64,000 bases of DNA from Thalassia testudinum (Eukaryota; Streptophyta; Magnoliopsida; Alismatales; Hydrocharitaceae), in contig JAZHRO010000073.1 of NCBI GenBank assembly GCA_037157565.1, forward strand, positions 11,538,501 through 11,602,500. The letters run 5' to 3'. The notes beneath the pieces are model-generated. The model was not told where the DNA came from. It searched no databases and was given only the letters and a program-made list of their open reading frames with translations. A program made the translations under genes and the position numbers. Shown one piece after another: positions 1-9,948 of this stretch (position 1 is its first letter; every line of letters starts with the position of its first letter).

Positions 1-260
1 GGGTGTGGACCTAATTAGGCTTAGGAAAGTTTAATCGAATAGGAGTGAACCTAATTAGGTCTAGGTCACGTCTAATTGGATGTGTGCATGAGATTAGGCT
101 GGGGTAACCCTAATAGGTATGAGTCAATTAGATCCTGGGTGGATCTAATTGGGCTCAGGTGCACCCAATCAACTGTAGATGCACTCAATTGGGTATGGGA
201 TGGTTCAATTGGGTTAAGGATAGGATAAGTAAGGCTATGGATAGTGGACTAGTCTTAGAA
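1..260. repeat. Degenerate short interspersed repeat rich in CTAATTAGG/CTAATTGGG
   Basis: The first 260 bases repeat a motif of the form (g)acctaattaggctcagg every 30 to 45 bases, with variants such as ctaattgggctcagg and caattgggtatgg. The copies are diverged, so this is an old minisatellite-like stretch rather than a fresh array. It lies in the region expected to be the 3' non-coding part of minus-strand element 1. No open reading frame of note is present. Confidence 0.5.
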
Positions 261-1090
261 GGTCTCTAATTAGGTTTCCTAGGGTGTTCAATGGGGTTCC
301 TAGGTCAAAATAGGCATGATCAAGCTTGTAACACCAAAATCAGGAACCAAATAGCAGTATCTGACGTCCAGGATAGTGGTCGGACATCTTATACTACAAA
401 ATTGGATATTTGGACAATAAATTGGACATCCAATTCTATGTCAGTATGAGTTTTGGCTTCCTGGATTGTTATTCTACAGAAATTAGATGTCTAGCCTGAT
501 GTCTAGACGTCCTAAATAGTGTTGGAGAGTGGGTTTTGGTTCCTAAGTATTTGGGAGAGGGATAGGGTGGATAAGAACATGGATAGCAGACATGGATACT
601 GCTATCCATGTTTGGGTTTTGAGGCTAGGGTGCCCTAATAGAGGTTGTTTTGGGTTTGGGAAGGGTGTCTTAGGGTTTCTAAGGGTAGGGATAAGGCTAT
701 CCTCCTCACTCCTCTTATCTAGATCAGTCTTCTTCCATTATTACTTTATTCCACTATCTCCTTCATCCTGGATCACTTTATTATCTGCAAATAGTAATAA
801 AAACTATTAACTAGTAGGATATCTCATCTTATTCTAAATAGATTGATGCAATGCATGATATGCAAGATATGAGTGCAATATCCATAATTTAAACTAGTTT
901 TAAATAGTATTTAGGTTGATTAGGACCCATGATTGTTGTGCAATCACGTATCATTTCCTAAAGTCAACAAGCTTCTAATACCTAAGTTTTCTTTTCCTAA
1001 TTTTAATGTTTTTTGCTTTGTTTTTTTTTATAAAAAAGTAAAATAGAATTAGTTGAAGCTGACAATTTTGTACTCAGATCCTATGAATTA
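261..1090. other. Non-coding stretch; presumed 3' untranslated region of element 1
   Basis: No gene is visible. By comparison with elements 2, 3 and P, about 1.2 kb separates the GAGGACATTG motif from the 3' LTR, so this stretch is probably the 3' untranslated part of element 1. It contains a patch (about 355-515) with two exact GACGTC and several gatgtc/gacatc variants, and an inverted repeat at 576-612. Otherwise it is AT-rich with no signal I can name. Confidence 0.4.
576..612. repeat. Perfect 14-bp inverted repeat with 9-base loop
   Basis: The arm aacatggatagcag (576-589) is followed by a 9-base spacer and then its exact reverse complement ctgctatccatgtt (599-612). The spacer repeats part of the arm (catggata). 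It would form a strong hairpin. Function unknown. Confidence 0.8.
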
Positions 1091-1128
1091 CCACCACCCC
1101 ATGACTAAGTTGGACAATGTCCTCATTG
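1091..1128 (-). promoter_or_regulatory. Conserved GAGGACATTG motif with purine run (polypurine-tract-like), element 1
   Basis: On the minus strand the order is aatgaggacattgtcc, then a purine-rich catggggtggtgg. The same pairing of a GAGGACATTG box and a G-rich run occurs at 17716-17752 (plus), 33922-33956 (minus) and 59772-59805 (minus). In the other three the true LTR edge lies about 1.2 kb further on, so this is an internal polypurine-tract-like box rather than the priming tract next to the LTR. Confidence 0.7.
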
Positions 1129-1264
1129 GAAAAATAAATGTATGCAAGGGAGTAGGGAAAGAAATCACCAGAGTTGTAATTGTGAATCTAGTCAGCTTGA
1201 GACCTTTGGGTTGCCTCCTAGGAAGTGCTAAGTTTTGTGCCTCCAGTTGGGCGCAATTCCTGTT

Positions 1265-1976
1265 TAACCCTCAATGAGTCTCCGCACACGAACAAATCAT
1301 CCATAAAGGCCTCCAAATATTCACCTACCATCTCTGAAAAGATGGATAACATGCAATGTTGAATGGTAACAGGTGCGTTGCATAACCCAAATGGCATACG
1401 GCGGAATGCAAATGTGCCATACGAGTAAGTGAATGTGGTCTTCTCTTGGTCCTCTGGTGCAATAGCAACCTGGTTATATCCTGAATATCCATTTAGGAAG
1501 CAAAAATATTTCTGCTCTGCAAGTCATTCGAGAATCTGGTCAATAAATGGCAGGGGAAAGTGGTCCTTTTTCGTGGTCTCATTAAGCTTCCTATAATCAA
1601 TGCACACCTGCCATGCAATTGTGGTGCGGGTGGGGATGGACTTGCCCTGGTCATTCGTGACAATGATGAGCCCAACCTTCTTTAGTACTACTTGAGTAGG
1701 GCTCACCCAGGGGCTGTTAGAAATTGGGTAGATGATTTCCACACCAAGTCACTTGATTATTTCTTTTTTAATGACCTCTCATATATTCGGGTTCAATCGC
1801 CTTGGCATTTGGAGAGAAGGTCGAGCCCCATCTTCCAAATAGATCTTATGAGTGCAATAAGTAGGGCTAATTACCCTTAAGTCAGAAATTGTCCGCCTAA
1901 TAGCTGCCCGATGTTTAGAAAGGGTAGTAGTCAACCTAAGTTCTTGGTCCCTAGTTAGGTGTGCATTGATATTCAC
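1265..1976 (-). pseudogene. Reverse transcriptase remnant of element 1 (gypsy type)
   Basis: Decayed RT of the Ty3/gypsy class. On the minus strand I can follow, across stops and shifts, a segment ending in TYCTHKIYLEDGARPS and RRLNPN, then a stretch with SPWVSPTQVVLKK, VCIDYRKLNETTKKDHFPL and PFIDQILE, then a part read as GYSGYNQVAIAPEDQEKTTF, PFGLCNAP, and a catalytic block FMDDLFVCGDS. The two catalytic aspartates of the xMDD box are preserved. Directly after the catalytic block the homology stops (about 1265) and 3' non-coding sequence begins, so the thumb, RNase H and integrase are gone. Stops and frameshifts (for example between 1742 and 1779) rule out a working enzyme. Confidence 0.85.
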
Positions 1977-2229
1977 AAGGAAAGTCTAATCAAGTCCTAG
2001 GAAGACATACTTAAGGTTGTTGGGTAAAGGTTTCAATTTCGGTGCAGGCGGGATAATGTTTGACGGTAAGGGAAAGGTGGGAGTTGATTAACATCAATCT
2101 CCTCAAATGGAGGTTGCCGGTGGTAATTAGCTCTACAGATTTCAACCTCCAAGGACTAGGATTGGTCAGGGTAGTCATCAACTAGTTGAATCAGATGGTC
2201 CTCTAAAGAGCTAACTGTGAGGCATTCTT

Positions 2230-2815
2230 CAACTAGGTTTCCACAAGATCGTACTCCTCGACCCAACCACAATCAAAAGACTTAGTCACCTTGAAGATAT
2301 CCAATTGAATCTTCTTATCTCCGAAGGTGATTTCCATACATCCCGTGTCACAATCAATGTTCTCCTTGGCCGTAGCCAAGAAGGGTCACCCAAGATGATG
2401 GGTGTGTTATATAGTTGTTCGAGGACTTCCATGTTACGGACTAAAAAGTCAACTGGGAAGTAGAACTCCTTAACCTCAACAATTACATCCTCGACTACCC
2501 TTTTCAGGGTTTTCACGGATCGATCGACCAGTTTGATAGTCACAGGTGTGGGATTTAATTCCCTAAATCTGAACTGGTAATAAATGGTAGTCAGGATTAA
2601 GTTAATTGAAGCACCTAAGTCCAAGAGTGCTCTATCAAACATCTTGTCACCAATGTTGCAAGATATCAGAAGCGCTTCACGGACAGTTCTTTTCGGAGGT
2701 AGGCTACTCAATATCACTGAACTAGCTTGTTCCGAGAGCACTACCTTCCTAGGTGCTTGGGTTCTCAGCTTATGCTTAGATGTACAGACATCCTTCAAAA
2801 ATTTAACATAAGCTG
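2230..2815 (-). pseudogene. Retropepsin (aspartic protease) remnant of element 1
   Basis: The 170-codon minus-strand frame at 2286-2798 contains FDRALLDLGASINLI, the plant gypsy version of the retropepsin active site (D-L-G-A-S), followed by a downstream block VEDVIVEVKEFYFPVDFLV and PIILGDP. It is preceded by the gag-protease junction sequence with CTSKHKL. A frameshift just after the ILG motif takes the frame out of register, and the expected continuation is found in another frame down to about 2230. In an intact element this protease cleaves the gag-pol polyprotein. The catalytic residue is present, but the protein as a whole is broken. Confidence 0.85.
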
Positions 2816-3480
2816 GGATATGCTTGATTGCATCGAGGAGAGGTATATTAATCTGTACTTGTTTAAAAATCTAGAACAACTCCTCATTGTTAGCCACGTT
2901 TCTCTTTTTCTTTATTTTCTCCAAGGCTTCAGGGTATGGTATTTGGGTTTGAATTGGTTCAGACTCTTGATCCCTGTGTTCCTCTCGCTCATCCTTAGAA
3001 TTAGGCATCTCAGGTAGTGAAGTCACGAGGGGTTGGCCATTTGGGGTCCTGGGTTTGAGTGCCGCTGCTCAATGTAACCGCATTAGCTGAGGCATTGGAA
3101 CCATGGTTAGATCCTTGAGAAGAAGAAGTAGCATTAAACCTAGGAGGGGTCTGTGGGGCTTATTGGATCATGTGCGCATGCCCCTGATTTGATTGGAACC
3201 CTTGAGGATTGTGACCTCTATTCATTACATTCCTCAGGTTCAATTGCGGTTGAGAAGGAAGGGACCCTTGTTGTTTGTTATTCAACAGCTACCTCAATTG
3301 GAACCCTATTGATAGGATCAGGAAAAGATAAGACATGATTGTCGGCCTCATCAATGTCCGGTTCGTGATCAAAAGATGGAGGTGAATCATATGCAACTGG
3401 ATCAGAGAGAGGTGAATAAGAGTAGAAATTGATTCAAGTGGCATGTCAGGGTTGGGATCGGATTTTGGTAGGCTCTAGCT
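2816..3480 (-). pseudogene. gag C-terminal region of element 1
   Basis: Across several stops the minus strand gives FKQVQINIPLLDAIKHIPAY just upstream of the protease, the standard gag-protease boundary of Athila/Tat-like elements, and further upstream a proline-, glutamine-, asparagine- and serine-rich tail (for example NPQGFQSNQG) typical of the end of their gag. No zinc knuckle is visible. The same arrangement is seen in elements 2 and 3. Confidence 0.65.
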
Positions 3481-4735
3481 CTATGATGGAAGGCGTGGCT
3501 TCTTTCAGGTCTAAATCGTTGTCTTTAGCATCAGAATCAAAGAATGGGTCATGGATGCTAAGGTCGTAAACTGGAACATAATTGTTAAGAAATAATGGAT
3601 CTTAAAAGCCAGAGTAGGATTGAAAATCATCAAAGAATCTGTGAATATCAGTTTCTGAACTTGAATCCACATCGGGAATTCTACCACAGAACAAATCATG
3701 ATGCATAGAATCAATAACCTGACTTGGATCTAACCTAATCGCAAATTCTGAGCTTAAAGAGGTGTCTACATTATGCATAGGCTTGGGTTCTTGGCTCCTA
3801 GGGTAGACCCAATTAAATCCCAACTCTTCCAACTCTATTTCTGTATTGTAAATCTATATGACTTTCAAAAAATCTATTTATATCACTGAGGAGTTTGGAG
3901 AGGTGTAACCATCAAATATAGGCCCAGAATCATAATGCAGATCTAAAATCTGATTCTCATTAAATTGGGCCTCTTGATCATCCTAAATAGGTTCAGATCT
4001 AGATTCTAGGTTAAAGGTAGGAATTGGGTCACTAGAATTTGGACTTGATTCTATTGGGATGTCAGAATCACTCTCGAGGATTACCTTAACAAAATAATGT
4101 TTGGGAATTACATCCTCGAGAGGTTCTAATTCAAGCTTACTAAGGGTGTTTGGGAAATCAAGACATGATGGACCAACTTCATGGCTCTCTAAGTCTGGTT
4201 CAGAATCAGGAGCACCTGCAACTATATCCACCCAACCAATGTCAAGATCAGGTATGTCATTCTGTACAAAGTTTTAATCGATTCCATTTTGTTGGGGGTC
4301 CATAATAACCTCGATTTTCTAACCTAGGCTCTGGGAAATCATATTGATCTTCAATATTGCTCCAAGATGTCTCATCAATCTCCTAATGTTGATATGGGTA
4401 TCTTTTATCAATGGCTTGTTGTAATGTATTTAGCACATACCTACGTTTCTCAATGAGACCCTAGTGTATCTCCCAAAGTTGTAGATTTGGAAAGCATTGT
4501 ATATACTCAGTATTGTGTAGTCTCCACAAAACACTGTATTATGATAAAAGATCATCCCAGGTTGAACCATGTACCTTTTGTGTAAATATCATTTTAGCAC
4601 AGTTCATAATGTGGGTTGCTATTTCTGGTACATTAACCTGAATGTTCCTAGATGCTTCTAAGGTTTTGTAATACTCATCTTGATGTCTAAGAGAAGCCTT
4701 GATCATCTTCTCTTTCATGCTCATTTGGGATTCAG
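3481..4735 (-). pseudogene. Acidic, Asp/Ser/Pro-rich coding remnant of element 1, function unknown
   Basis: Several adjacent minus-strand frames (3602-3832, 3983-4231, 4539-4724) encode acidic low-complexity protein, for example EPDLESHEVGPSCLDFPNTL and DIHRFFDDFQSYSGF. It stands where the helical Retrotrans_gag domain would be expected; I cannot see that domain here although it is clear in element 2. Element P carries a similarly acidic region at 15875-17228. I do not recognise a family. It could be a fast-evolving gag N-terminus or an accessory protein. Confidence 0.4.
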
Positions 4736-5973
4736 GTTCCTAAACAATCTTCCTAAATTGCCAAGTTGCATTTTCAAATTAGGTGGGTGGATCAAGATGT
4801 AGAATCAAATTCAGGTTCAGATTGAATCAATCAAATCAGATCAAAAATCCCACAAACGATCAACTCTAATAGAGGTCTCTAGTTCAAAAACCTAGGGACC
4901 TTTCTTGTGTATGTGCTCTAGAGAATAGATAAGGGATTGGATGTGAATTGGACCCAATCAAGGAACCCAAAGATTTTTGGATGAGTAAGGCTATTTCGAG
5001 GCAGATGATACCACTGAATCAGAAATCCACACACTCGAGAATTACTTGGGTAGCTATGAAGGGAGAGCCCCAGAAAGACCCCTACACTGTAGAGCATCCC
5101 CACGGGTTACAAGGTTTCCACCAACCAACCTTCCTTGTCAATGCGGTTTTAAGTAGACCGGAATGTATGAATTGAGATCTTAAGTCTACTAATCTTAGTC
5201 CTAATTTGTGCCTTGAATTTCACTTGATTAGAAGTTGATTCAATTTCTGACCTAATTTGGAGGTTGGTTGACCCAAAAGGTTGACCATCTTCACCAGACC
5301 TACCCTAAAGATGAAAGATGAAATTTAGTCAAGACTCGAAAATTCACCCTGAATTGACTCTCAGGTTTTAGGTTCAAAATTTTAGGGTTCAAGTGAATTT
5401 AGAGCCTAATTTTAGGGTTCACTTGAGTAGTTCTTTTTAAATAAGGGCTTGGGTAGCATACAAATGTGGGAATATTAATTTCCATTAATGCATGCAATTA
5501 TGTCCTAACACTTTAGAACCCTAAAGTGGAAACCCTACTTGGCTTTATTTCAATGTCTAATTTGATCTCAAATATAACACCTTGGACTCAAACAAGAATG
5601 TGAGTAGTCCAAGATGTGATTTTAAGCGTAAATCCCTAATAGGTATAGGAAATTAGGATAGGGATCTCTAATTAAATTGTCTCAACTTCAATCAGATATC
5701 AAATCAATTTCGCAAATCAGGAATATTTGCCTTTAAATGATAATTACTAGAAAAGTAAGGCAAGTGAATACTAATTCATTTGTTTCCTTTTTCTCTTCCT
5801 AAGATTAAGAGGTTGATTAGGGAAGAAGAGAGATTTTACCTACCCTTGAAGTGGTTGATTGTGCGGAAGATCTTCTCGTGATGTACCTCGCAAAATCACA
5901 GGCAAAACATAAAAGGCAAGTTAGAGCTCAAATCAATTAAGAAAGATATGATTAGTAGTGAATTGCACGTTGC
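4736..5973. other. 5' leader of element 1, no gene seen
   Basis: Between the acidic region and the primer-binding site there are only short, interrupted frames. The stretch at 5215-5420 repeats words such as gttcaaaattttagggttc and attttagggttc. I take it as untranslated leader. Confidence 0.4.
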
Positions 5974-5991
5974 TCCCCGGTAACAGCACTA
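5974..5991 (-). other. Primer-binding site of element 1 (tRNA-Asp type, decayed)
   Basis: On the minus strand this reads tagtgctgttaccgggga. It differs from the intact tRNA-Asp site of element P (14735-14752) at four positions, all transitions and mostly at former CpG/CpNpG sites, as expected from decay of methylated cytosines. Three bases separate it from a tg dinucleotide at 5995 that would be the edge of the 5' LTR. Confidence 0.75.
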
Positions 5992-5994
5992 AAA

Positions 5995-7100
5995 TGTTTA
6001 ACGGGCTTGAGTCATCTCATAAGAAATGTATTTGCGTTGTAGTACAATTGACAAAAATGCGACAAACACTTAAATTTATAAAGCTCGAAAATAATGTGAG
6101 TCCGAGGTCATTTGCAGAATGAAAATGGAATTCACATACTAATCACATTCAGAAATAATGAGCACAAGATAAAGATTTGCAATGAATAATCTACTCAAGA
6201 ATATATTGAATTATCAATAAATGTATCTCAAGAAATAGAGGGATAAAAAGATAGAAGAGTGCAAAAATAATGGTGATTTAGATCACCACATAAATTCTCT
6301 AATTAAGAATATATCCCACAACTCAATTTAACTCAAATATTGCTACAGCTGTATCAACCACTAATTCCTCAATTCAACGTTAGATAAAATACTAAGTATC
6401 AACTCAAATACTGCCATAGTACCACATCAGATGTCGGCCACAAGGGGCAAACGACTTATCCTTCACCAAGGCACAGAGCCTCAGTGGTACGACTGTAAAA
6501 CTGATCGGTTTGATTTTAATTTATTACTTGAATACAAAAATTTCTCTGAGGTCGAACTCAGGGAGCAAACTTGATTGTAGAAGCGTAGAAAATCGCAATT
6601 TACAATATATTGTTTTACAAGAAGATTAAACAGAGGAAATAAAAATTTGTCTCTTCTCTTTTCTTCTCTCTTTCTTCTTTTGTTCTCCTTTCTCTCTGTC
6701 TTCAGACGTCTGACTCCATGGATCAGATGCCTTAAGTAGCCACTTGCTACAATGCTTGTTCTCTCCTTCTTCTTTCTTTCAGCTACTGTTGCTGCTACTT
6801 CTTCTTCTTGGCTTCTTTTTCTCTTCTTTAAGTTGCTTGGCCTTCCTCTCTATGGCAACTTCTTCTCTTCTTTCCTTTCTCAGGTGGCTTCTCGCTTAGT
6901 TTTCTTCTTCTTCAACCTTGAGCTACGTCTCTTTCTTCTTCAACTGCTTCTCCTCTTCCTCTTCTCCTGCCTCAGCTCCTTCGTGCAGCTAAGTCCTCGG
7001 TCGCTCCTTCCTTACTTCCTCATCTGTTCCCTGCACAAGCATACGGTTAGGCAAAACCTAACCCCTACCCTCCCCTTGTTTCTCTCTCTATTTCACTCTC
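5995..7100 (-). repeat. Presumed 5' LTR of element 1 (right end not located)
   Basis: The sequence starts tgtttaacgggcttgag directly after the primer-binding site. Over its first 130 bases it keeps the pattern seen at the same place in the LTRs of elements 2 and 3: tttgcg, then acttaaatttataaa, then a gagtccgaggtc block. A second similar block occurs at 6490-6570 (gaggtcgaactcagggagc), so two related LTR-type sequences may abut here. No matching 3' copy lies in the window, so the right edge cannot be fixed. The 151-codon Leu/Phe/Ser-rich frame at 6752-7207 is treated as non-coding. Confidence 0.45.
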
Positions 7101-8031
7101 AGGGTAGCTCTCCCAAAGCCTTCTCGAGATATCGGGTCGGGTATGCGTGCCTGGGACCGACGCATTGGCGTCGGTGGTGCACAAGGAGTGCATTGGTAGT
7201 CGGATAGGATACCAGGTCTGCGTATGTCTGCGCTGCGGATGAGGCGTGGTGGGCAAGGGGACCTCACCCCATGTCAGGAGGTGCTAAGCCTCTAGCACTT
7301 TTGCAATTTATGCCGCTTCGCCCTCTCCTGATCTTCCGAGGTGGGACTAAATGTCCCACCTGCTTCTGCTGGTGCTCGTAGGGAGGACTTCGCCTAATCG
7401 CCGTAGCTACAGTTGCTCTCCAGACTCATTCTCTGTCTGGATGTGTTCGCACACTCAACGTGCTCCACCTGGAGTGTAGCACCTGGGTTGATGCAGCCTA
7501 AAGCGATGCTTGTGAGCTCCTTCAAGCCATCGCTAATGGCAGCAAGGGGGGTTGACCTGAAATTCATGCATACGGCCTTGCGGCCTCATCAGAGCACATG
7601 GGAAGCTTTGCTGTGTCATGGCGAAGGTGCCTGGCTAGGTGGTTGGCTGTGGGGCGGCCTAGGCGTGCGTGGCTAGGTCGCTCTGTGGTAGTTGTGATGG
7701 GTGTGTTTGATGGAGGTGTGGAGCGTGTGGCAGAGAGATTGGAGTAGGGGGAAATGGTCAGTGAGGTGTTGCAGTGGTCGTAGGGTGGTTGACGAGGTGG
7801 ATGGAGGTGTGGAGCAGCGGGAACACCTCGTCGGTGATCTGGTCGGAGGTGGGAACGATGGTGGTGGTCAGTGGCAGTTGAGGGGTTGAAAGTGTGAATT
7901 AAAAGAGGGGAAATGAAGAGGGGGAGATGAGGAACTTATCTGTGGGTCACTGGACGAAGGGGGGAGGCAGAGGGTGAGCAGCACGTATTAGCCATCGCCG
8001 GAGACGAAGGCCATGAGGTGAGGATGACTGA
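7101..8031. repeat. Left half of an old ~2.2-kb repeat, split by element P
   Basis: The block around ggggacctcaccccatgt (7257-7276) and the following G-rich sequence resemble 22100-22740, where ggggacctcacccccatgt occurs in a similar setting. The right half of this copy appears to resume at 20687 after element P. Together they would make a copy parallel to 21841-24042. No gene is seen. Confidence 0.45.
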
Positions 8032-9333
8032 CGTAAACATGTTTACACTACTTAAGATGTCTATTTATGCATGTTCTTAAGAATAGGATTGCATTGCATA
8101 CTATAAATATTGCATGACATGCATCATCTTGCATTTAGATTAGTTTAAATAAAATGGAGGTTAATTGTCTCCTTTTATGTTCATGGATAGGGCAAACTTT
8201 TTATCGAGGCCTCGGATTGAAGATCCAACCGTACAGATGTGATCAGGGCAATGATTAGAGTTCAACGACTCCAAGATTGCCCCAATCAGACATCTGTACC
8301 ATCAGATAGAGATTGGGGAACCATAGAAGATCAAGGGCCAAGATGGTGTGAATCTGCAACTCAAACGACAAATCCAACCACACGGATGGATTTGGATCGA
8401 TGATCGCAGCCTAACAGCGTGAAAATCGACTCAATCCGACAACCGTGGCACCATCTACATCATCCAGAAGATGGACGGCCAAGATGGCACCACATGGTGC
8501 CATCTCAGCCATCCAACCGGCCCTCGGGATCGCCGCTGCCTCTCCAAAGAAGATCCAACATGCGATCTGGGCTGTTGGATCTTGATCCAACGGCCATGAG
8601 CAAGCACCGCTTAAAACTTCCGCGTGACACTATTCACCGTGCAGCGCAGCGGTTGCGAATCATTGCGCGATCACAGGACGTGAGTTCGACTTGAGATCTG
8701 TGGCATGCATGTGATTAATTTCGATCGCATGATCGGTTGTGGACGGCCCAGATTGCCTGATCGGGCACACGCGTAGTCAAACGCACCACGCGGACGCCCA
8801 ATTGTACGCGTAGGTGCGCGGTTAAATGCAGGTGGAGAGGTCGTGAGGAGCGCTCTCAGCCGTTCGATCTGACGATCGAACAGCTGAGATTCAGAGAACG
8901 TGGGCAGCGTGGGAGGTGAGCGGGCGCAAGCGCGCCGCCCACTACTCCCATGATGGGGCTTTAGCGACGGTTTTATCCGTCACCAAAGACCCCTGATTTA
9001 ATGTTTTTAGAGTTGTAATGACCAAATTGCCCCCACTCCTTGCAACTATAAGAAGAGACAGCCTCCACACGAAATTCTCATCCCTTCCTTCTCTTCTCTC
9101 CCTCTCCAAAGCTCAATAGAAGCTTGTCCCATACCCGGCATGCTTCTCGCGAGATAAAGTCAATTTTTCGTCCTCTTTCGGAAGCAGATCCCGCGACGAC
9201 AACGATGTGCTGCCCCGTTCCTGTTCTTCCGCTTTGTCCTGCTCCATCCTCCTTCGTCTAGGCGTCGTCCCGTCTGGCTCGTCCTCCAAGCAACAGTCGA
9301 GGAGGATATTTCTCTTCCCATTCTTTTTAGTAC

Positions 9334-9412
9334 TTTCTAGAATAGATTTACTGCTTTCTAGAGTAGATTTACTGCTTTCTAGTGTAATCATTTTCCCGCT
9401 TTCTAGTATAAT
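9334..9412 (+). repeat. Short tandem repeat of about 21 bases in the LTR of element P
   Basis: The word ctttctagagtagatttact is repeated about four times with small changes (ctttctagaatagattt, ctttctagtgtaatc, ctttctagtataatg). The same array is present at 20281-20360 in the 3' LTR. It lies downstream of the putative TATA box, so it is probably in the transcribed R or U5 part. Confidence 0.7.
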
Positions 9413-9541
9413 GAACAATCTTTCTGATGATGAAATTCCATGTTCATTCTACATCTCTTGGTTTTTTTTTGTAATATTCTCTCTCTTTCTCTTACTCTCT
9501 CTCTCTTCTATTTATTATAGAAAGATAGTTTCCAATCAATT

Positions 9542-9556
9542 AATTTACTTTGTGGC
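9542..9556 (+). repeat. Left target-site duplication of the LINE
   Basis: aatttactttgtggc matches 14545-14559 (aatttacttcgtggc) at 14 of 15 positions. The uninterrupted 3' LTR has a single copy, aatttacttcgtgac, at 20500-20514. That proves the LINE entered the LTR and made the duplication. Confidence 0.93.
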
Positions 9557-9948
9557 TATCCCGACGGCAGGCGACTTAGGGGCGATGGCTGGCAGGAGTA
9601 GGGAGGGGGAAGGTTGGCATATTTGGAGGCCTAAGGGCTGAAGGAGGGAGCGTGGGGAATCTGCTGCTTACGACAAAAGGGGGATCGAGGCGAGGTGGTT
9701 TGATAGAAGGGGAGCAAAGCTGCTCGGCAAGGTTATGTGTTTCAACTATTGATGGCGGGGACATATGGCGGCCACCTACCGATTCCCCGTGGTCTGTCCA
9801 GGATGCAGGGGTTTCGATCACAAAAGGGATTCATGTAGAAGTTGGGGAGATCGAGGAGTAATCGCCTTTTCCCGCGCTCGGGAAATTTGAAATCTAGGGC
9901 TATGCAGATTCCGCCTCCGCCCCATCTCTGCATAAGCTGGGAGGGCTT

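Larger units (their letters stand above)
1..5994 (-). mobile_element. Element 1: degenerate Ty3/gypsy (Athila/Tat-like) retrotransposon, internally deleted, 3' end outside window
   Basis: Reading on the minus strand from right to left: a decayed primer-binding site (5974-5991), a leader, an acidic low-complexity region (about 4735-3480), gag C-terminus (about 3480-2816), aspartic protease (2815-2230), the protease-RT linker (about 2230-1980), RT (1976-1265), then directly a GGAGG-type motif (1207-1230) and the GAGGACATTG/purine motif (1091-1128). RNase H and integrase are missing, so about 2 kb has been deleted between RT and the 3' region. The coding parts carry many stops and frameshifts, marking an old dead copy. 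In three relatives here the 3' LTR begins about 1.2 kb after the GAGGACATTG motif, which would put this one just left of position 1. Confidence 0.8.
8032..9556 (+). repeat. 5' LTR of element P, first part (interrupted by LINE)
   Basis: It matches 18991-20514 throughout, beginning gtaaacatgtttacactac and including a very similar 3'-side block with ctttctag repeats. A possible TATA box, aactataagaag, lies near 9044-9055, about 30 bases before ccacacg. The LTR is cut at 9556, where the LINE begins, and resumes at 14560. The stretch at 8380-8940 is unusually GC- and CpG-rich for this window in both LTRs. Confidence 0.9.

Noticed and set aside
3153..3338. Plus-strand frame over the gag C-terminus of element 1
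   Set aside because: Shadow of the minus-strand gag region, which has the recognisable family words.
6752..7207. 151-codon plus-strand frame, Leu/Phe/Ser-rich
   Set aside because: Composition follows a ctt/tct-rich DNA stretch; no domain, and the position is in LTR-like repeat sequence.
8022..8031. Target-site duplication for element P
   Set aside because: The 5 bases before the 5' LTR (actga) and after the 3' LTR (atgat) do not match; a partial atga similarity is too weak.
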